Shown piece by piece: positions 53,959 to 62,443 of a stretch of DNA of 64,000 nucleotides. Location of the stretch: NCBI RefSeq assembly GCF_000815105.2, contig NZ_CP010310.2:4464001-4528000 (forward strand), in the 5' to 3' direction. Numbering within the stretch: position 1 is the stretch's first letter; each line of letters opens with the position of its first letter. The stretch is from Pandoraea pulmonicola (GTDB lineage Bacteria; Pseudomonadota; Gammaproteobacteria; Burkholderiales; Burkholderiaceae). Position numbers and translations under genes: made by a program. The notes beneath the pieces are model-generated. The model worked only from the letters and a program-made list of their open reading frames with translations, did no database searches and had not been told where the DNA came from.

Positions 53959-54552
53959 ATGATCACAGAAGCGAGACTTGCTATCGTCCTCAGTGCCTTT
54001 GCTACCGCCTTCACGGGGGCACAATGGTATGAAAGCCACAGGACCAACAGCATCAACGATGAAAACCTCGCAGTTGAAATTCTGCCGGGCGACGACCCAT
54101 CGGACAGGGTTGGCAATCCGATATGTTGGACGGATACGACCACTATTGATTTGGCGTGGCGAGTTTCGGTGTTTAACACATCTATCCAGCCGGTGACGAT
54201 TCAATCCGCAAATTTTTTCGGCAGTTCCTCTGCGGGAATGTCATCTGAAGTCGGCTCATTTGGTCCTCATGGACCTACAAAGCGCGAGTTTCCACGCACC
54301 ATCGCGGCGCGCAGTTTTGACGCATTTGTGGTTCATGTACCAGTACAAACGTCGCCACGGTTTGGCGCGTGGCTGCGGAGCACTGGTGCGTGCAATGGGA
54401 AGCCTCTAGACGTCCGTATGGCCGCTATGAAAGCTGGGTTTTCTGAGGCGGAGGCGAATGTCGGCGGTGCGTCCAATCCACGCGTTATCGCGTTGATTCA
54501 GACGGCGGGGGGGCGCGAAATTCATGCAACTGCTCGCTGGTACGGACGGTAA
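53959..54552 (+). CDS. Island cargo: hypothetical membrane-anchored protein
   Basis: 197 residues. The N-terminus 'ARLAIVLSAFATAFTGAQWY' is a probable signal anchor, and the remainder looks beta-rich (VAEILPG-like strands, 'LAWRVSVFNTSIQPVTIQSA'), like a small extracytoplasmic domain. It is the only plus-strand cargo gene besides the Ash-like one. The family is unknown. Confidence 0.55.
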   Translation: MITEARLAIVLSAFATAFTGAQWYESHRTNSINDENLAVEILPGDDPSDRVGNPICWTDTTTIDLAWRVSVFNTSIQPVTIQSANFFGSSSAGMSSEVGSFGPHGPTKREFPRTIAARSFDAFVVHVPVQTSPRFGAWLRSTGACNGKPLDVRMAAMKAGFSEAEANVGGASNPRVIALIQTAGGREIHATARWYGR

Positions 54553-54742
54553 ACGTTCGGTTCAATGGCCGGGTACGAAATAGCATAGGGAAATTTCGGG
54601 AAATGTATCGCTTGGGCGGCCCAACTCCGAATTCCGTTTTAGCACCCTCGAACAAACGGTGCGAGCTTTGGCGAGTAGAAATGGCGTGACCGCCAGCTAG
54701 CTAACAACTTACCCTCCGGAAATGTATAAGGTTCCCGTATAA

Positions 54743-56125
54743 CTAGGAGCAACTGATTACCGAATCATCGGTCCCCGGGGGCGTGATCAACTCCATGAAG
54801 ATGCCCTTGCTAGGAGCATGGGCAACTCGCACCGCACCGCTGTAGCCGCGTGCACACCGTGCCACCACAATTTCAGCGGTATCGCGATCCGGGCCTTCCG
54901 GGTTATACACTGAGTCCACATAGGTGAATAGTAATACGTCGGATTCCTCACCAAGCACGGCCCAATCCCCTAAATCACCCGCGACCGGGCGTTTGTTCGG
55001 CCTTGTCTCTACAGTAGGCATTACGTTCGCGGTCACCAAAATACGGCAATGTAGCTCTCTAGCTAAGCTTTTAAGCTCCCTCGCAACAACCGATACATCA
55101 GTGTTTTTTGATTCGCCCCCCAGATAATGTATGGAATCCAACAAAACCAAACCGAGCTTGCCCCGTTCGCGACATATGGATCGGCATTTTTCGCGGAACT
55201 CACTGAAGCCCAGCCTGACGGTGTCATCGAGCATCACGTCCAGTTTTTCCATCGATTGAACAGCATGCACTAGTCCGGGCCAATCAGCGTCCGTCATCAT
55301 CGCACGCTCCATCGCCAACGGACGGATACGACCGGAAACACTCAACAGTTTGGTAGCAATACCCGTTGTCGAGGTCTTCGTGCTGAATATTAGGACGGGG
55401 AGATTTTCCGATGCGACCCCGAGCGCGATCTTCAACGCCAGTGTTGTGCGGCCCATCAGCGGCCGAGACGCGATGACAATTAAGTCCCCCTCATGCGTGC
55501 CGTCAGTCATTAAATCCAGATCCACCAAACCAGTGCTCACTCCGCCAATCACCGCGTCAGAGTGATATCGTGCGTCAAGGGCTTCGACTGCCTCTGTCAT
55601 CGCATCGATCACAGAACGCATTTTTATGGGCTCGCCAGACGAGGCATCAAACCGCCCCTTCCGCTCGATGATTTCGCTTACAGTCTGCCTAACACCCTTT
55701 GCAACTTGCAGCCAAGCGGAGTCAACATTGTCCCACTCAGAAACGCTTTTCGCGTCCGTGGGCAAGCCCTGAAGGCTCATAAATGGCATGCCATGTAGGT
55801 CTGCCGGCCGTACGAAAACTGGTACGACGATGGCTGACTCGGCTTGATGCCGTTGCAGCGCTATCGCCAACTCTTTCTCCATGCAATAGTCGGAGTTTAC
55901 AAAACTAGGGCTGACGAGAAGAAGAATGAGATCGGCGTCTTCAATGTTCTTATCGATGGTTTGCGACCAGTCTGTGCCCGGCGGAATCATTCGATCTGAC
56001 CAAACAGACACGTCGCCCGAACGACGCAACGGCGCTAAGTGTTCATGCAGCGCGTCCTTGAACGACTCGTCCTTGTGGGAATAACTGATGAAAAGGTGTA
56101 CAGATGGCCTTTTATGCGATTCCAT
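54743..56125 (-). CDS. TIR domain fused to a degenerate DnaB-helicase-like domain
   Basis: 460 residues. Residues 8-150 are a TIR domain: 'HLFISYSHKDESFKDALHEH' (box 1), 'WSDRMIPPGTDWSQTI', and 'LLLVSPSFVNSDYCMEKELA' where Glu83/Glu85 hold the catalytic-Glu position of NADase TIRs. Residues about 190-440 align with the DnaB C-terminal RecA fold: 'STGLVDLDLMTDGTHEGDLI', 'IASRPLMGRTTLAL', 'GLVLLDSIHYL', 'RPNKRPVAGDLGDWAVLGEE'. Key ATPase residues differ from DnaB: the Walker A Lys is Arg226, the catalytic Glu is Lys250, the H-motif Gln is Asn367, and the Arg finger is replaced near residue 424. Predicted: TIR effector with a non-hydrolysing DnaB-like sensor; this role is inference. Confidence 0.85.
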   Translation of the reverse strand: MESHKRPSVHLFISYSHKDESFKDALHEHLAPLRRSGDVSVWSDRMIPPGTDWSQTIDKNIEDADLILLLVSPSFVNSDYCMEKELAIALQRHQAESAIVVPVFVRPADLHGMPFMSLQGLPTDAKSVSEWDNVDSAWLQVAKGVRQTVSEIIERKGRFDASSGEPIKMRSVIDAMTEAVEALDARYHSDAVIGGVSTGLVDLDLMTDGTHEGDLIVIASRPLMGRTTLALKIALGVASENLPVLIFSTKTSTTGIATKLLSVSGRIRPLAMERAMMTDADWPGLVHAVQSMEKLDVMLDDTVRLGFSEFREKCRSICRERGKLGLVLLDSIHYLGGESKNTDVSVVARELKSLARELHCRILVTANVMPTVETRPNKRPVAGDLGDWAVLGEESDVLLFTYVDSVYNPEGPDRDTAEIVVARCARGYSGAVRVAHAPSKGIFMELITPPGTDDSVISCS

Positions 56126-56329
56126 GCCGGGTGCTCTCGGTGAGGTGAATCCGTAGTACGAGATACAGTTCGATTGGGAACTGATTGCGATCCATTCAAC
56201 TTTCTATGACTGCGACGTTTGCCACAAACATGGCACCCTTCGCGCCGAGGCTGGGCGTGTGTTGGTGAACACAAGACCAATGCGCCAGCTTCAGTCTTTC
56301 AGGCTCAGTCACCACCGAATGCTGTCCCG

Positions 56330-57160
56330 TCAACGGCTGTATCGTGGACTGTCGATACCGGCGTTCTTCCTTATGACGTCGAATACTGTCTGGCAGATAC
56401 CAGTAAAGTTCAGAAGGACTTGGTACATCCGATCATATAGCTCGAGTTTCAGATCATGGTCATCGAAGTTAGCCCCGGCAAACACAGTCGAGTCGGATAG
56501 ACGATACATCGCTGCATCGGAGGCTCTGCCTATGTGACTGAACCTGTGATAGAGCTTTTCCGCTTCCCGCATGATCCCGACAGTATCCCTATTCATACCC
56601 CAGCGGCTGCATTTCTCGAATAGTTTCCCTACCGCGCTATTTGTGCTGTAGTCCTGATACTTCGAGTAGTCCCTAGCGACCTGTAGTTGTCGGTCGGAGC
56701 ATAGCATCGCCATCGACAACGCTTCCAGCACCTGTCGGAATGTGTTGCCTGCGGGCGCTAAATGGCCTGAAGTGAGCAGCCGCGTCGACTGCGTGTGCAT
56801 GAACAGGCATGCCCGCATAAAGTCGGCGGGTAGCTTAATGTGCATGTCTCCATTGTCGCCAATGGCTGTTGTGTGCTCGTGTAGCGTCTGGTGCGCAATG
56901 GACATAGCCACCGAGAATCTTTCTAGTTCCGGCCGGAAGTGCCTGATGAATGCCGCCCTTACCGCAGGATCGTCTTCCGTTATTTCCCGCCAAATCGCCT
57001 GTCTCGTTGCATCCCTATCCACGTCGTAGTCCCCGGTTTGTGTGAAAGCGCGGATCAAATTTTGCTGCGATATTTTGCTGGGATTGCGCCGCTCACCACG
57101 AGCCGGTTTCCCCCATGCCGGGGTGTCAGCGACACAGACAACCGCAACGCCCGCCGTCAT
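56330..57160 (-). CDS. Island cargo: hypothetical helical protein coupled to the DUF4145 gene
   Basis: 276 residues; its ATG overlaps the stop of the DUF4145 gene (ATGA), so the pair is translationally coupled. The protein is mainly helical, with 'GNTFRQVLEALSMAMLCSDR' and 'EAEKLYHRFSHIGRASDAAM'. The overall look recalls DUF5677/HEPN-type proteins, but I cannot confirm a motif. It probably works with the upstream protein as a two-gene module. Confidence 0.65.
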   Translation of the reverse strand: MTAGVAVVCVADTPAWGKPARGERRNPSKISQQNLIRAFTQTGDYDVDRDATRQAIWREITEDDPAVRAAFIRHFRPELERFSVAMSIAHQTLHEHTTAIGDNGDMHIKLPADFMRACLFMHTQSTRLLTSGHLAPAGNTFRQVLEALSMAMLCSDRQLQVARDYSKYQDYSTNSAVGKLFEKCSRWGMNRDTVGIMREAEKLYHRFSHIGRASDAAMYRLSDSTVFAGANFDDHDLKLELYDRMYQVLLNFTGICQTVFDVIRKNAGIDSPRYSR

Positions 57161-57747
57161 TCGGCCTGCTTACCCTCCCCTGCGTCCCTCCGCTCAATCG
57201 CATCTCGCGCCCCCGACGGCAACGACGAGAATACGTCATCAACCATTTTCGGACTGGTGATGCGGTCCTCTACGATAAGGTTCACGAGAGCAAACAAGGT
57301 GTTGCACACAGCGCCTACGTCCGCCCGGTCCATTTTTCCCGGATGCACTGCGTTATTGCCGATGACGCGGACAGCATCAAGCGCCCTTTGCACGCCTATC
57401 GGCAGCCCGCCCGCCACCAAATCCCCGATTCGCTCATTTATGTTGTTGCCCTTTGCGTTGAGTCCAGCGCACAGTTTCTCGATACTAAGACGTAACAATG
57501 CTGAGGCTGCCCGTGGCGAAACAACTGCTATCTGGCGGGCTTCCTCGTAGTCTGCACGCACATCCTCGGGCATATCGTCGTGGGGCGGCGGCGCTGAGGT
57601 AGCAGCCGGGTAGACCATCATGCCGAAGGTTGCCTGCACTTTGGGAGACCACCAAACGCTCTCGCCGCCGCAGTGCACACAATGTGCGAGAGATGCCCGT
57701 GTCCCGTTAAATCCGTTGCCCACCGTGCACAAGATTGCCCATTTCAT
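57157..57747 (-). CDS. DUF4145 (HEPN-like) protein, N-terminus frameshifted
   Basis: 196 residues as the open frame stands. The DUF4145 core is clear: 'SPRAASALLRLSIEKLCAGL', 'INERIGDLVAGGLPIGVQRA' and 'LDAVRVIGNNAVHPGKMD'. Upstream in the same frame, without a start codon, the DNA encodes FNCPHCEAYAQ, the first half of the family's zinc ribbon, which pairs with 'HCVHCGG' inside the ORF. An ATG at 57802 opens MKHEPPSI in another frame and stops at TAA right there. So the natural start is probably 57802, with a single-base frameshift near 57780: a mutation, a sequence error or recoding. Confidence 0.75.
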   Translation of the reverse strand: MKWAILCTVGNGFNGTRASLAHCVHCGGESVWWSPKVQATFGMMVYPAATSAPPPHDDMPEDVRADYEEARQIAVVSPRAASALLRLSIEKLCAGLNAKGNNINERIGDLVAGGLPIGVQRALDAVRVIGNNAVHPGKMDRADVGAVCNTLFALVNLIVEDRITSPKMVDDVFSSLPSGARDAIERRDAGEGKQAE

Positions 57748-57935
57748 TTGTGCATAGGCTTCGCAGTGAGGGCAGTTAAATCGACGGCGGCTCGTGTTTC
57801 ATACGCTTATTCTCGAATCTATGGTGCTGGCTAGCGTATCACCACCGCCACCTACAGAAAAGTCAGGTTAGGGTGCACCGAGAAGGTCATCCAGCTTGGG
57901 CAGACGGTACGACATTCCACTATTGACGCCCTTTT

Positions 57936-58778
57936 TCAACCACGCTCCGAAACGTGTCTAATTGCTCGGTCAACCATGCCGGCTAGATTAGGCCTATCGG
58001 GGTACGTCCGCTGCAAATCTGCGACTATGTAGTCTCTGAAATTCTCGTCACTCACAGCCTCCGTCCATTGTTCGCTCGTCATTCGATCTCGCTCTTCCCT
58101 CACCCTGCGTCGAGCTACTACTCCAACCGCGTCGGACGGGCTCCTGAGGCCTTCATGCATCCCGAGTCGGTCGACCTTCAGGTTCAGTCGCTGCATTTGA
58201 CTCTGAACTTGTTCGAGCATCGACATCACGATTTGGTCCGACTTGGCCTCTTCTGTATCTAGGTTGGCGACCTTGAACGTCCCGAAATTTTTTAAGAAGG
58301 TACTGTGCGTCGGGTCATCAATTGATTTCTTGTAGGTTGACGTGACCTTCTCGGCAAGCTGTTGCTTAAATGATTGCATTGTTGTGTAACGCAAATCACG
58401 CGGATATGTCAGGTGCTCGATAACGCCAGTGTCGAACGAGTAAGACGTCTTGTCGTCCTTAATTATTACTGCTGGCCGATCAAACGCTAGGCGCATCCCG
58501 AGTTCGAACATTACGTTCGGATTCTTTCCGCTTACGTCGCAAACTACCACATCGCTCATGAAGATGTTTGAGACGATTCTCTTCTGGATCACCCCGACTT
58601 CGTCAGCGTCACTGACCATGCGCGCAGAGAAAGCTGGATTTGCGATTGTCTCTACGCTTTCCTTGATAATTGCTTGAACGTCCAGCCAATGAGAAGCCGA
58701 GCACCCATCAATTGGGGAAAGCGGCATGATTATTCCGCATGTCGGCAAAGGCGTGCTTTCGGAAATTTGTTCAGACAT
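57936..58778 (-). CDS. Nucleoside 2-deoxyribosyltransferase/TIR-like domain protein
   Basis: 280 residues from the ATG at 58778. The N-terminal half has the deoxyribosyltransferase-like fold: 'IIMPLSPIDG' (first strand), 'IVSNIFMSDVVVCDVSGKNP' and 'NVMFELGMRLAFDRPAVIIK', with the Glu of FELG at the catalytic position of this superfamily. The C-terminal half is helical with a coiled-coil stretch (MLEQVQSQMQRLNLKVDRLG) and a basic region. Related domains are common in defence islands as NAD- or nucleotide-degrading or sensing modules. Its activity here is inferred. Confidence 0.75.
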   Translation of the reverse strand: MSEQISESTPLPTCGIIMPLSPIDGCSASHWLDVQAIIKESVETIANPAFSARMVSDADEVGVIQKRIVSNIFMSDVVVCDVSGKNPNVMFELGMRLAFDRPAVIIKDDKTSYSFDTGVIEHLTYPRDLRYTTMQSFKQQLAEKVTSTYKKSIDDPTHSTFLKNFGTFKVANLDTEEAKSDQIVMSMLEQVQSQMQRLNLKVDRLGMHEGLRSPSDAVGVVARRRVREERDRMTSEQWTEAVSDENFRDYIVADLQRTYPDRPNLAGMVDRAIRHVSERG

Positions 58779-59052
58779 CTTATTCTCATCCCCCGAAGAA
58801 TAAATATGGCAAGTATCGGAATGCAAGGTTGTGATATTTAGTTTTCTTTCCGATTGTATATCAAAGGAATGTCACTGATCGATGGGAGTTCTATCCAGTC
58901 GAATGGCGTGAAGTTGACATCAAACATGACCTGCCCGTGAACTTCTCCCATCACGCAAACAACCGTGATCTGGGTTTGGCGACCCGGAATGCCAAAGGCG
59001 GACAGCCGCCGTGGAGAACTCGCATTCGTAAGCAGCCTCCGGCGGTTTTCTT
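58779..59052. other. Spacer between cargo and the Ash-like gene
   Basis: AT-rich at 58800-58880, probably promoter sequence of the deoxyribosyltransferase-like gene. The part from 58970 resembles the leader of Ash/Icd-type regions of P4-like elements, which is often transcribed but partly non-coding. Confidence 0.35.
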
Positions 59053-59637
59053 TTGGGTGCTCGCACGCCCGGATGCTTTATGCTGTCCGCACACACCTTG
59101 CTCCTCCTACGGGCGGGCCCCGGTGGGGAGGGGTTCGCCCCTGCCGGTCTCCTTTGGCACCGGTTCGCCAACCCTGCCGTGTGCCCGCCCACCCCGTTTG
59201 GCGACGGTATGGGTGGGTTTCTAAATGCCAGAGGAAACCGCACCGTGCATACCATCCATAGTTCCGCCAATAACGTCATCCACATCGAAAGCCGCTGCGT
59301 TAGCCGCACCCGCGCCGAGCGCATTGCCCACCGCATCCCGCATGTACTCAACATGCAGCAGCTTGCGGCACATGTGACCCTTTACCAGCAGGGCCGCAAG
59401 GCATTTACTCATTGGCTTGAGCTGCTTGCACCGGCACGTGCCCGCGCCGCATATATCCCTCGGGCAGATGATCCCAAGCGAATGCAGTACGTGCCGGGAA
59501 CGTTCGACAGGAGGGTCGCCTATGAGATGCTGGCGCACAGGCAGACCACTGCGGCTTACACAACACATGCCATGTCTTCCGTTGGGGCTTCGATGACGCA
59601 GCAGCGGACGCGGGGATATCCACGTAGGCACGCCTAG
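59053..59637 (+). CDS. Ash/Icd-like satellite-phage protein
   Basis: 194 residues in the long frame. The block 'NPAVCPPTPFGDGMGGFLNA' is what I recall from Ash-family/Icd-like proteins of P4-type satellites. The C-terminal half (VIHIESRCVSRTRAERIAHR onward) looks like true coding sequence. The start is uncertain: the first 50 residues may be untranslated leader, with the ATG near 59208 (MGGFLNARG) an alternative. The 3' end lies opposite the broken tail of the integrase gene. Confidence 0.5.
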   Translation: MGARTPGCFMLSAHTLLLLRAGPGGEGFAPAGLLWHRFANPAVCPPTPFGDGMGGFLNARGNRTVHTIHSSANNVIHIESRCVSRTRAERIAHRIPHVLNMQQLAAHVTLYQQGRKAFTHWLELLAPARARAAYIPRADDPKRMQYVPGTFDRRVAYEMLAHRQTTAAYTTHAMSSVGASMTQQRTRGYPRRHA

Positions 59638-60442
59638 CTCTGTTCAACGCCCGCTCGAACGCCTGTGAAGTCGAGTCCGGTGCGAGTCCGAACACAGAAC
59701 CGGCCTCCTGCCGTCCGACCTGTTCCAAAAGGGCTACGGTCGCCGAGGAAAGCGGCACAGTGCGGGGCACGTCCGTCTTAGTACGCGGGATGTGGGCTGT
59801 ACGACGCTGAAGGTCGACATGCTCCCAGCACAGACCGGCGATTTCCCCACGGCGCATCGCGGTCTCGACAGCGAAGCGAATAACGTAGCCGAGCACGGGA
59901 GAAAGTGAAGCCGCCTCAATTGCAACAATTTCCCCGTCTGCAACGCGCCGGGTGCGACCGGACGGCTTCTGAGGCTTCCTGACTGACGCGGTGGGTATAC
60001 CTGCGGGAAGAGTAACGCCCCATTCCGAGACAGCGTGCCGCAAAGCCCGGCTCATTAGATTCAACTCGTGGATGACCGTCTGTGGCCCCACGGAACGCAG
60101 CCGAGCGTTGCGGTATTCGGCCAGTATTGCCGGGGTAAGAGTCGGAAGACTGTACTTACCCAACACTCGCTTGATGGTCTTAGCGCGCCCAAGGTCGCTC
60201 TTGCCGCTCCGTTTGCTCGGTGACACCTCATCGCAATACCGATCAAGCAGCGTCCCTAGAAGCTCGACGGGCACCGGAGGCCGGAGGAACTGCCCACGGT
60301 CAATCTGCGCCTCAAGGTCACGCCCCATTGAACGGCGTCTGCCCGAGAATGGAAGGATTGGGTACGGGGCGGGTGCCCCTTCTTGCGCACTTGGCATTGC
60401 CACTTCGCGCCAAGCTTCCGGATGGTCGCCATGTGTCCTCAC
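59405..60442 (-). pseudogene. Tyrosine-recombinase integrase, C-terminal catalytic region lost
   Basis: The frame encodes an integrase from a GTG at 60442 (or ATGs at 60397/60328). It has a SAM-like N-terminal domain (LLDRYCDEVSPSKR onward) and the start of the catalytic domain with the box-I Arg in 'RFAVETAMRRGEIAGLCWEH'. After about residue 272 (ALNRARRAYVD) the expected LRFHDLRHE box and the final Tyr motif are absent. Instead the ORF runs antisense through the Ash-like gene with a non-homologous tail. The real integrase sequence ends near 59620, so it should be inactive. It sits next to the tRNA 3' end, the usual position. Confidence 0.8.
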
Positions 60443-60506
60443 TGTGATGAAAGTGTGATGAACACGCGACTCGATGGAACCGGGCGACCGTAGGCCCTTA
60501 TAAAAA

Positions 60507-60555
60507 CTGGCCTGCCCAGAGGGATTCGAACCCCCGACCGTCGGCTTAGAAGGCC
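60507..60555 (-). repeat. Proximal attachment site within tRNA-Arg
   Basis: 49 bp identical to 52673-52721, covering the 3' end, T arm and anticodon stem/loop of the tRNA. The insertion used the 3' half, so the tRNA stays functional. Confidence 0.85.
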
Positions 60556-60584
60556 GATGCTCTATCCAACTGAGCTATGGGCAG
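60508..60584 (-). tRNA. tRNA-Arg (anticodon TCT)
   Basis: 77 nt including encoded CCA. The acceptor stem CTGCCCA/TGGGCAG pairs fully. The D arm is AGCTCAGTTGGATAGAGC, the anticodon loop CTTCTAA (TCT), and the T arm GGTTCGAATCC. It is intact despite the adjacent island. Confidence 0.95.
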
Positions 60585-60807
60585 TGCGTGATGACAGCGA
60601 CCAGATGTCGCCGCCGGAGAGGCCTCGGGGCGATGTCTTCGATACTTCGCATCGCAGGCGATTTCGCGCGTGAATGCGTGCTGTGCCCGAGGAATCACGG
60701 ATTATAGCGCACGCGCATGCCAATTTCATTGGCGCCGCATCTGGGAGTTGTCCTCTTTACGTGACTCTGCGTTCGCATCTAGACTGCAGACGTGGAGGGC
60801 CGCGCTC

Positions 60808-62013
60808 ATGAACGAGATCGAACGCGAACAACGCTATGGTGCGCACAACTACGCGCCGCTGCCCGTCGTGCTATCGCACGGCAAGGGCGTCTGGGTCTGG
60901 GACGTCGACGGCACCCGCTACCTCGACATGATGAGCGCCTACTCCGCCGTCAGCCATGGTCACGCGCATCCTCGTCTCGTCGCCGCACTCGCCGCGCAAG
61001 CGCAACGCCTCGCCGTCGTCTCCCGCGCCTTCTACTCCGACCGGCTCGGCGCCTTTCTCGAACGCCTCTGCGACCTCACCACGCTCGGCGGCGCCCTACC
61101 GATGAACACCGGCGCCGAAGCGGTCGAGACCGCCATCAAGGCAGCCCGCCGATGGGGCTACAGCGTCAAGCACATTCCCGCCGGGAAAGCGGAGATCATC
61201 GTCGCCGACGGCAATTTCCATGGACGCACCACCACCATCGTCGGCTTCTCTTCCGAAGCCGCCTATCGCGCCGACTTCGGTCCGTTCGCTCCCGGCTTCG
61301 TGCGCGTCCCGTTCGGCGACATCGACGCCGTTCGCGCCGCCATCACGCCCAACACCTGCGCCGTGCTGTTCGAAACCATCCAGGGCGAAGGCGGCATCAT
61401 CCTGCCGCCCAACGGCTTCCTGCGCGATCTGCGGCAACTGTGCACCGAGCAGAACGTCCTCCTGCTGCTCGACGAGATCCAGTCCGGACTCGGCCGCACC
61501 GGCAAATGGTTCGCCTACCAGCACGAGGACATCGTGCCCGACGGCGTCATGCTCGGCAAAGCCCTCGGCGGCGGCCTTCTGCCCGTGTCCGCCTTCGTCG
61601 CGCGACGCGAGGTGATCGACCTGTTCGAGCCCGGCAGCCACGGTTCGACGTTCGGCGGCAACGCGCTCGCCGCCGCCGTCGCGCTCGAAGCGCTCGACGT
61701 CATGGCCGACGAGGACTTGCCGGGAAGAAGTGCCGAGATGGGGGAATACCTGCTGTCGCGACTCCACGCGATCCACTCGCCCGTCATTCGCGAAGTGCGC
61801 GGACGCGGCCTGTGGGCCGGCATCGAAATCGACCCCACCTTCGCCAGTGCCCACGACCTGTCGTTGCAGTTGCTGCGGCGTCACATTCTCACCAAGGAAA
61901 CGCGCACCACCGTGCTGCGACTCGCCCCACCGCTCGTGATCGCCCGCAGCGAAATCGATCTTTGCATCGCCGCGCTCAAAGCAGTGTTGGCAGAAGCGGA
62001 AGATCAGGCTTGA
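60808..62013 (+). CDS. rocD: Ornithine aminotransferase
   Basis: 401 residues from the ATG at 60808; the longer ORF back to 60670 is unsupported. Class III aminotransferase: 'PMNTGAEAVETAIKAARRWG', 'FHGRTTTIVGFSS', 'LLLDEIQSGLGRTGKWFAYQ', and the PLP lysine in 'VMLGKALGGGLLPVSAFVAR'. The 'EIEREQRYGAHNYAPLPVVL' start is characteristic of ornithine-oxo-acid transaminase. It converts ornithine to glutamate-5-semialdehyde. It is probably monocistronic. Confidence 0.92.
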   Translation: MNEIEREQRYGAHNYAPLPVVLSHGKGVWVWDVDGTRYLDMMSAYSAVSHGHAHPRLVAALAAQAQRLAVVSRAFYSDRLGAFLERLCDLTTLGGALPMNTGAEAVETAIKAARRWGYSVKHIPAGKAEIIVADGNFHGRTTTIVGFSSEAAYRADFGPFAPGFVRVPFGDIDAVRAAITPNTCAVLFETIQGEGGIILPPNGFLRDLRQLCTEQNVLLLLDEIQSGLGRTGKWFAYQHEDIVPDGVMLGKALGGGLLPVSAFVARREVIDLFEPGSHGSTFGGNALAAAVALEALDVMADEDLPGRSAEMGEYLLSRLHAIHSPVIREVRGRGLWAGIEIDPTFASAHDLSLQLLRRHILTKETRTTVLRLAPPLVIARSEIDLCIAALKAVLAEAEDQA

Positions 62014-62113
62014 GTCACCGTGACGACACGCGCATCGTGATCCGGATCAGTGAATCGGTGAAGCCGGATCACGCATCGTGGCATGCAGGGTCATGTGAGC
62101 GCGCCACGCCCGA

Positions 62114-62443
62114 TCAATGCGCCGATGACTTCGACCAGAGATTCATCACGAGCACACCCGCGATGATGAGCGCCATGCCAACCATGGCGGGCGCGTCGAG
62201 CTTCTGGCCGAACAGCACGCGCGACGCGATCGAGATCAGCACGATGCCCAGCCCCGACCACATCGCATACGCAATGCCCACGGGAATCGTGCGCAGCGTG
62301 AGCGACAACATGTAGAACGCCAATCCATAACCGGCCACGACGAGCGCCACCGGCCCCACGCGCGTGAATCCCTCCGACGCCTTGAGCGCCGACGTGGCGA
62401 TCACCTCCGCCACAATCGCCACCAGCAAATACACGTACGCCAT
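62114..62443 (-). CDS. Small multidrug resistance (SMR) transporter, EmrE-like
   Basis: 109 residues from the ATG at 62443 (AAGGAG upstream). Four membrane helices. '[20 protein letters not shown]' carries the essential Glu14-type residue, and '[16 protein letters not shown]' is the TM3 signature of the SMR/Qac subgroup. It exports quaternary cations by proton antiport as a dimer. Confidence 0.93.
   Translation of the reverse strand: MAYVYLLVAIVAEVIATSALKASEGFTRVGPVALVVAGYGLAFYMLSLTLRTIPVGIAYAMWSGLGIVLISIASRVLFGQKLDAPAMVGMALIIAGVLVMNLWSKSSAH

Larger units (their letters stand above)
52673..60555. mobile_element. tRNA-Arg-integrated genomic island (P4-satellite-like remnant)
   Basis: A 49-bp sequence identical to the 3' part of tRNA-Arg(TCT) occurs at 52673-52721 and again within the intact tRNA at 60507-60555. 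Between the copies lie an integrase-like gene next to the tRNA 3' end, an Ash/Icd-like gene typical of P4-type satellites, and six cargo genes of lower GC with no housekeeping function. The integrase lacks its C-terminal catalytic part, so the element is probably fixed. Genes for P4 replication (alpha) and AlpA are not seen. Confidence 0.8.
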
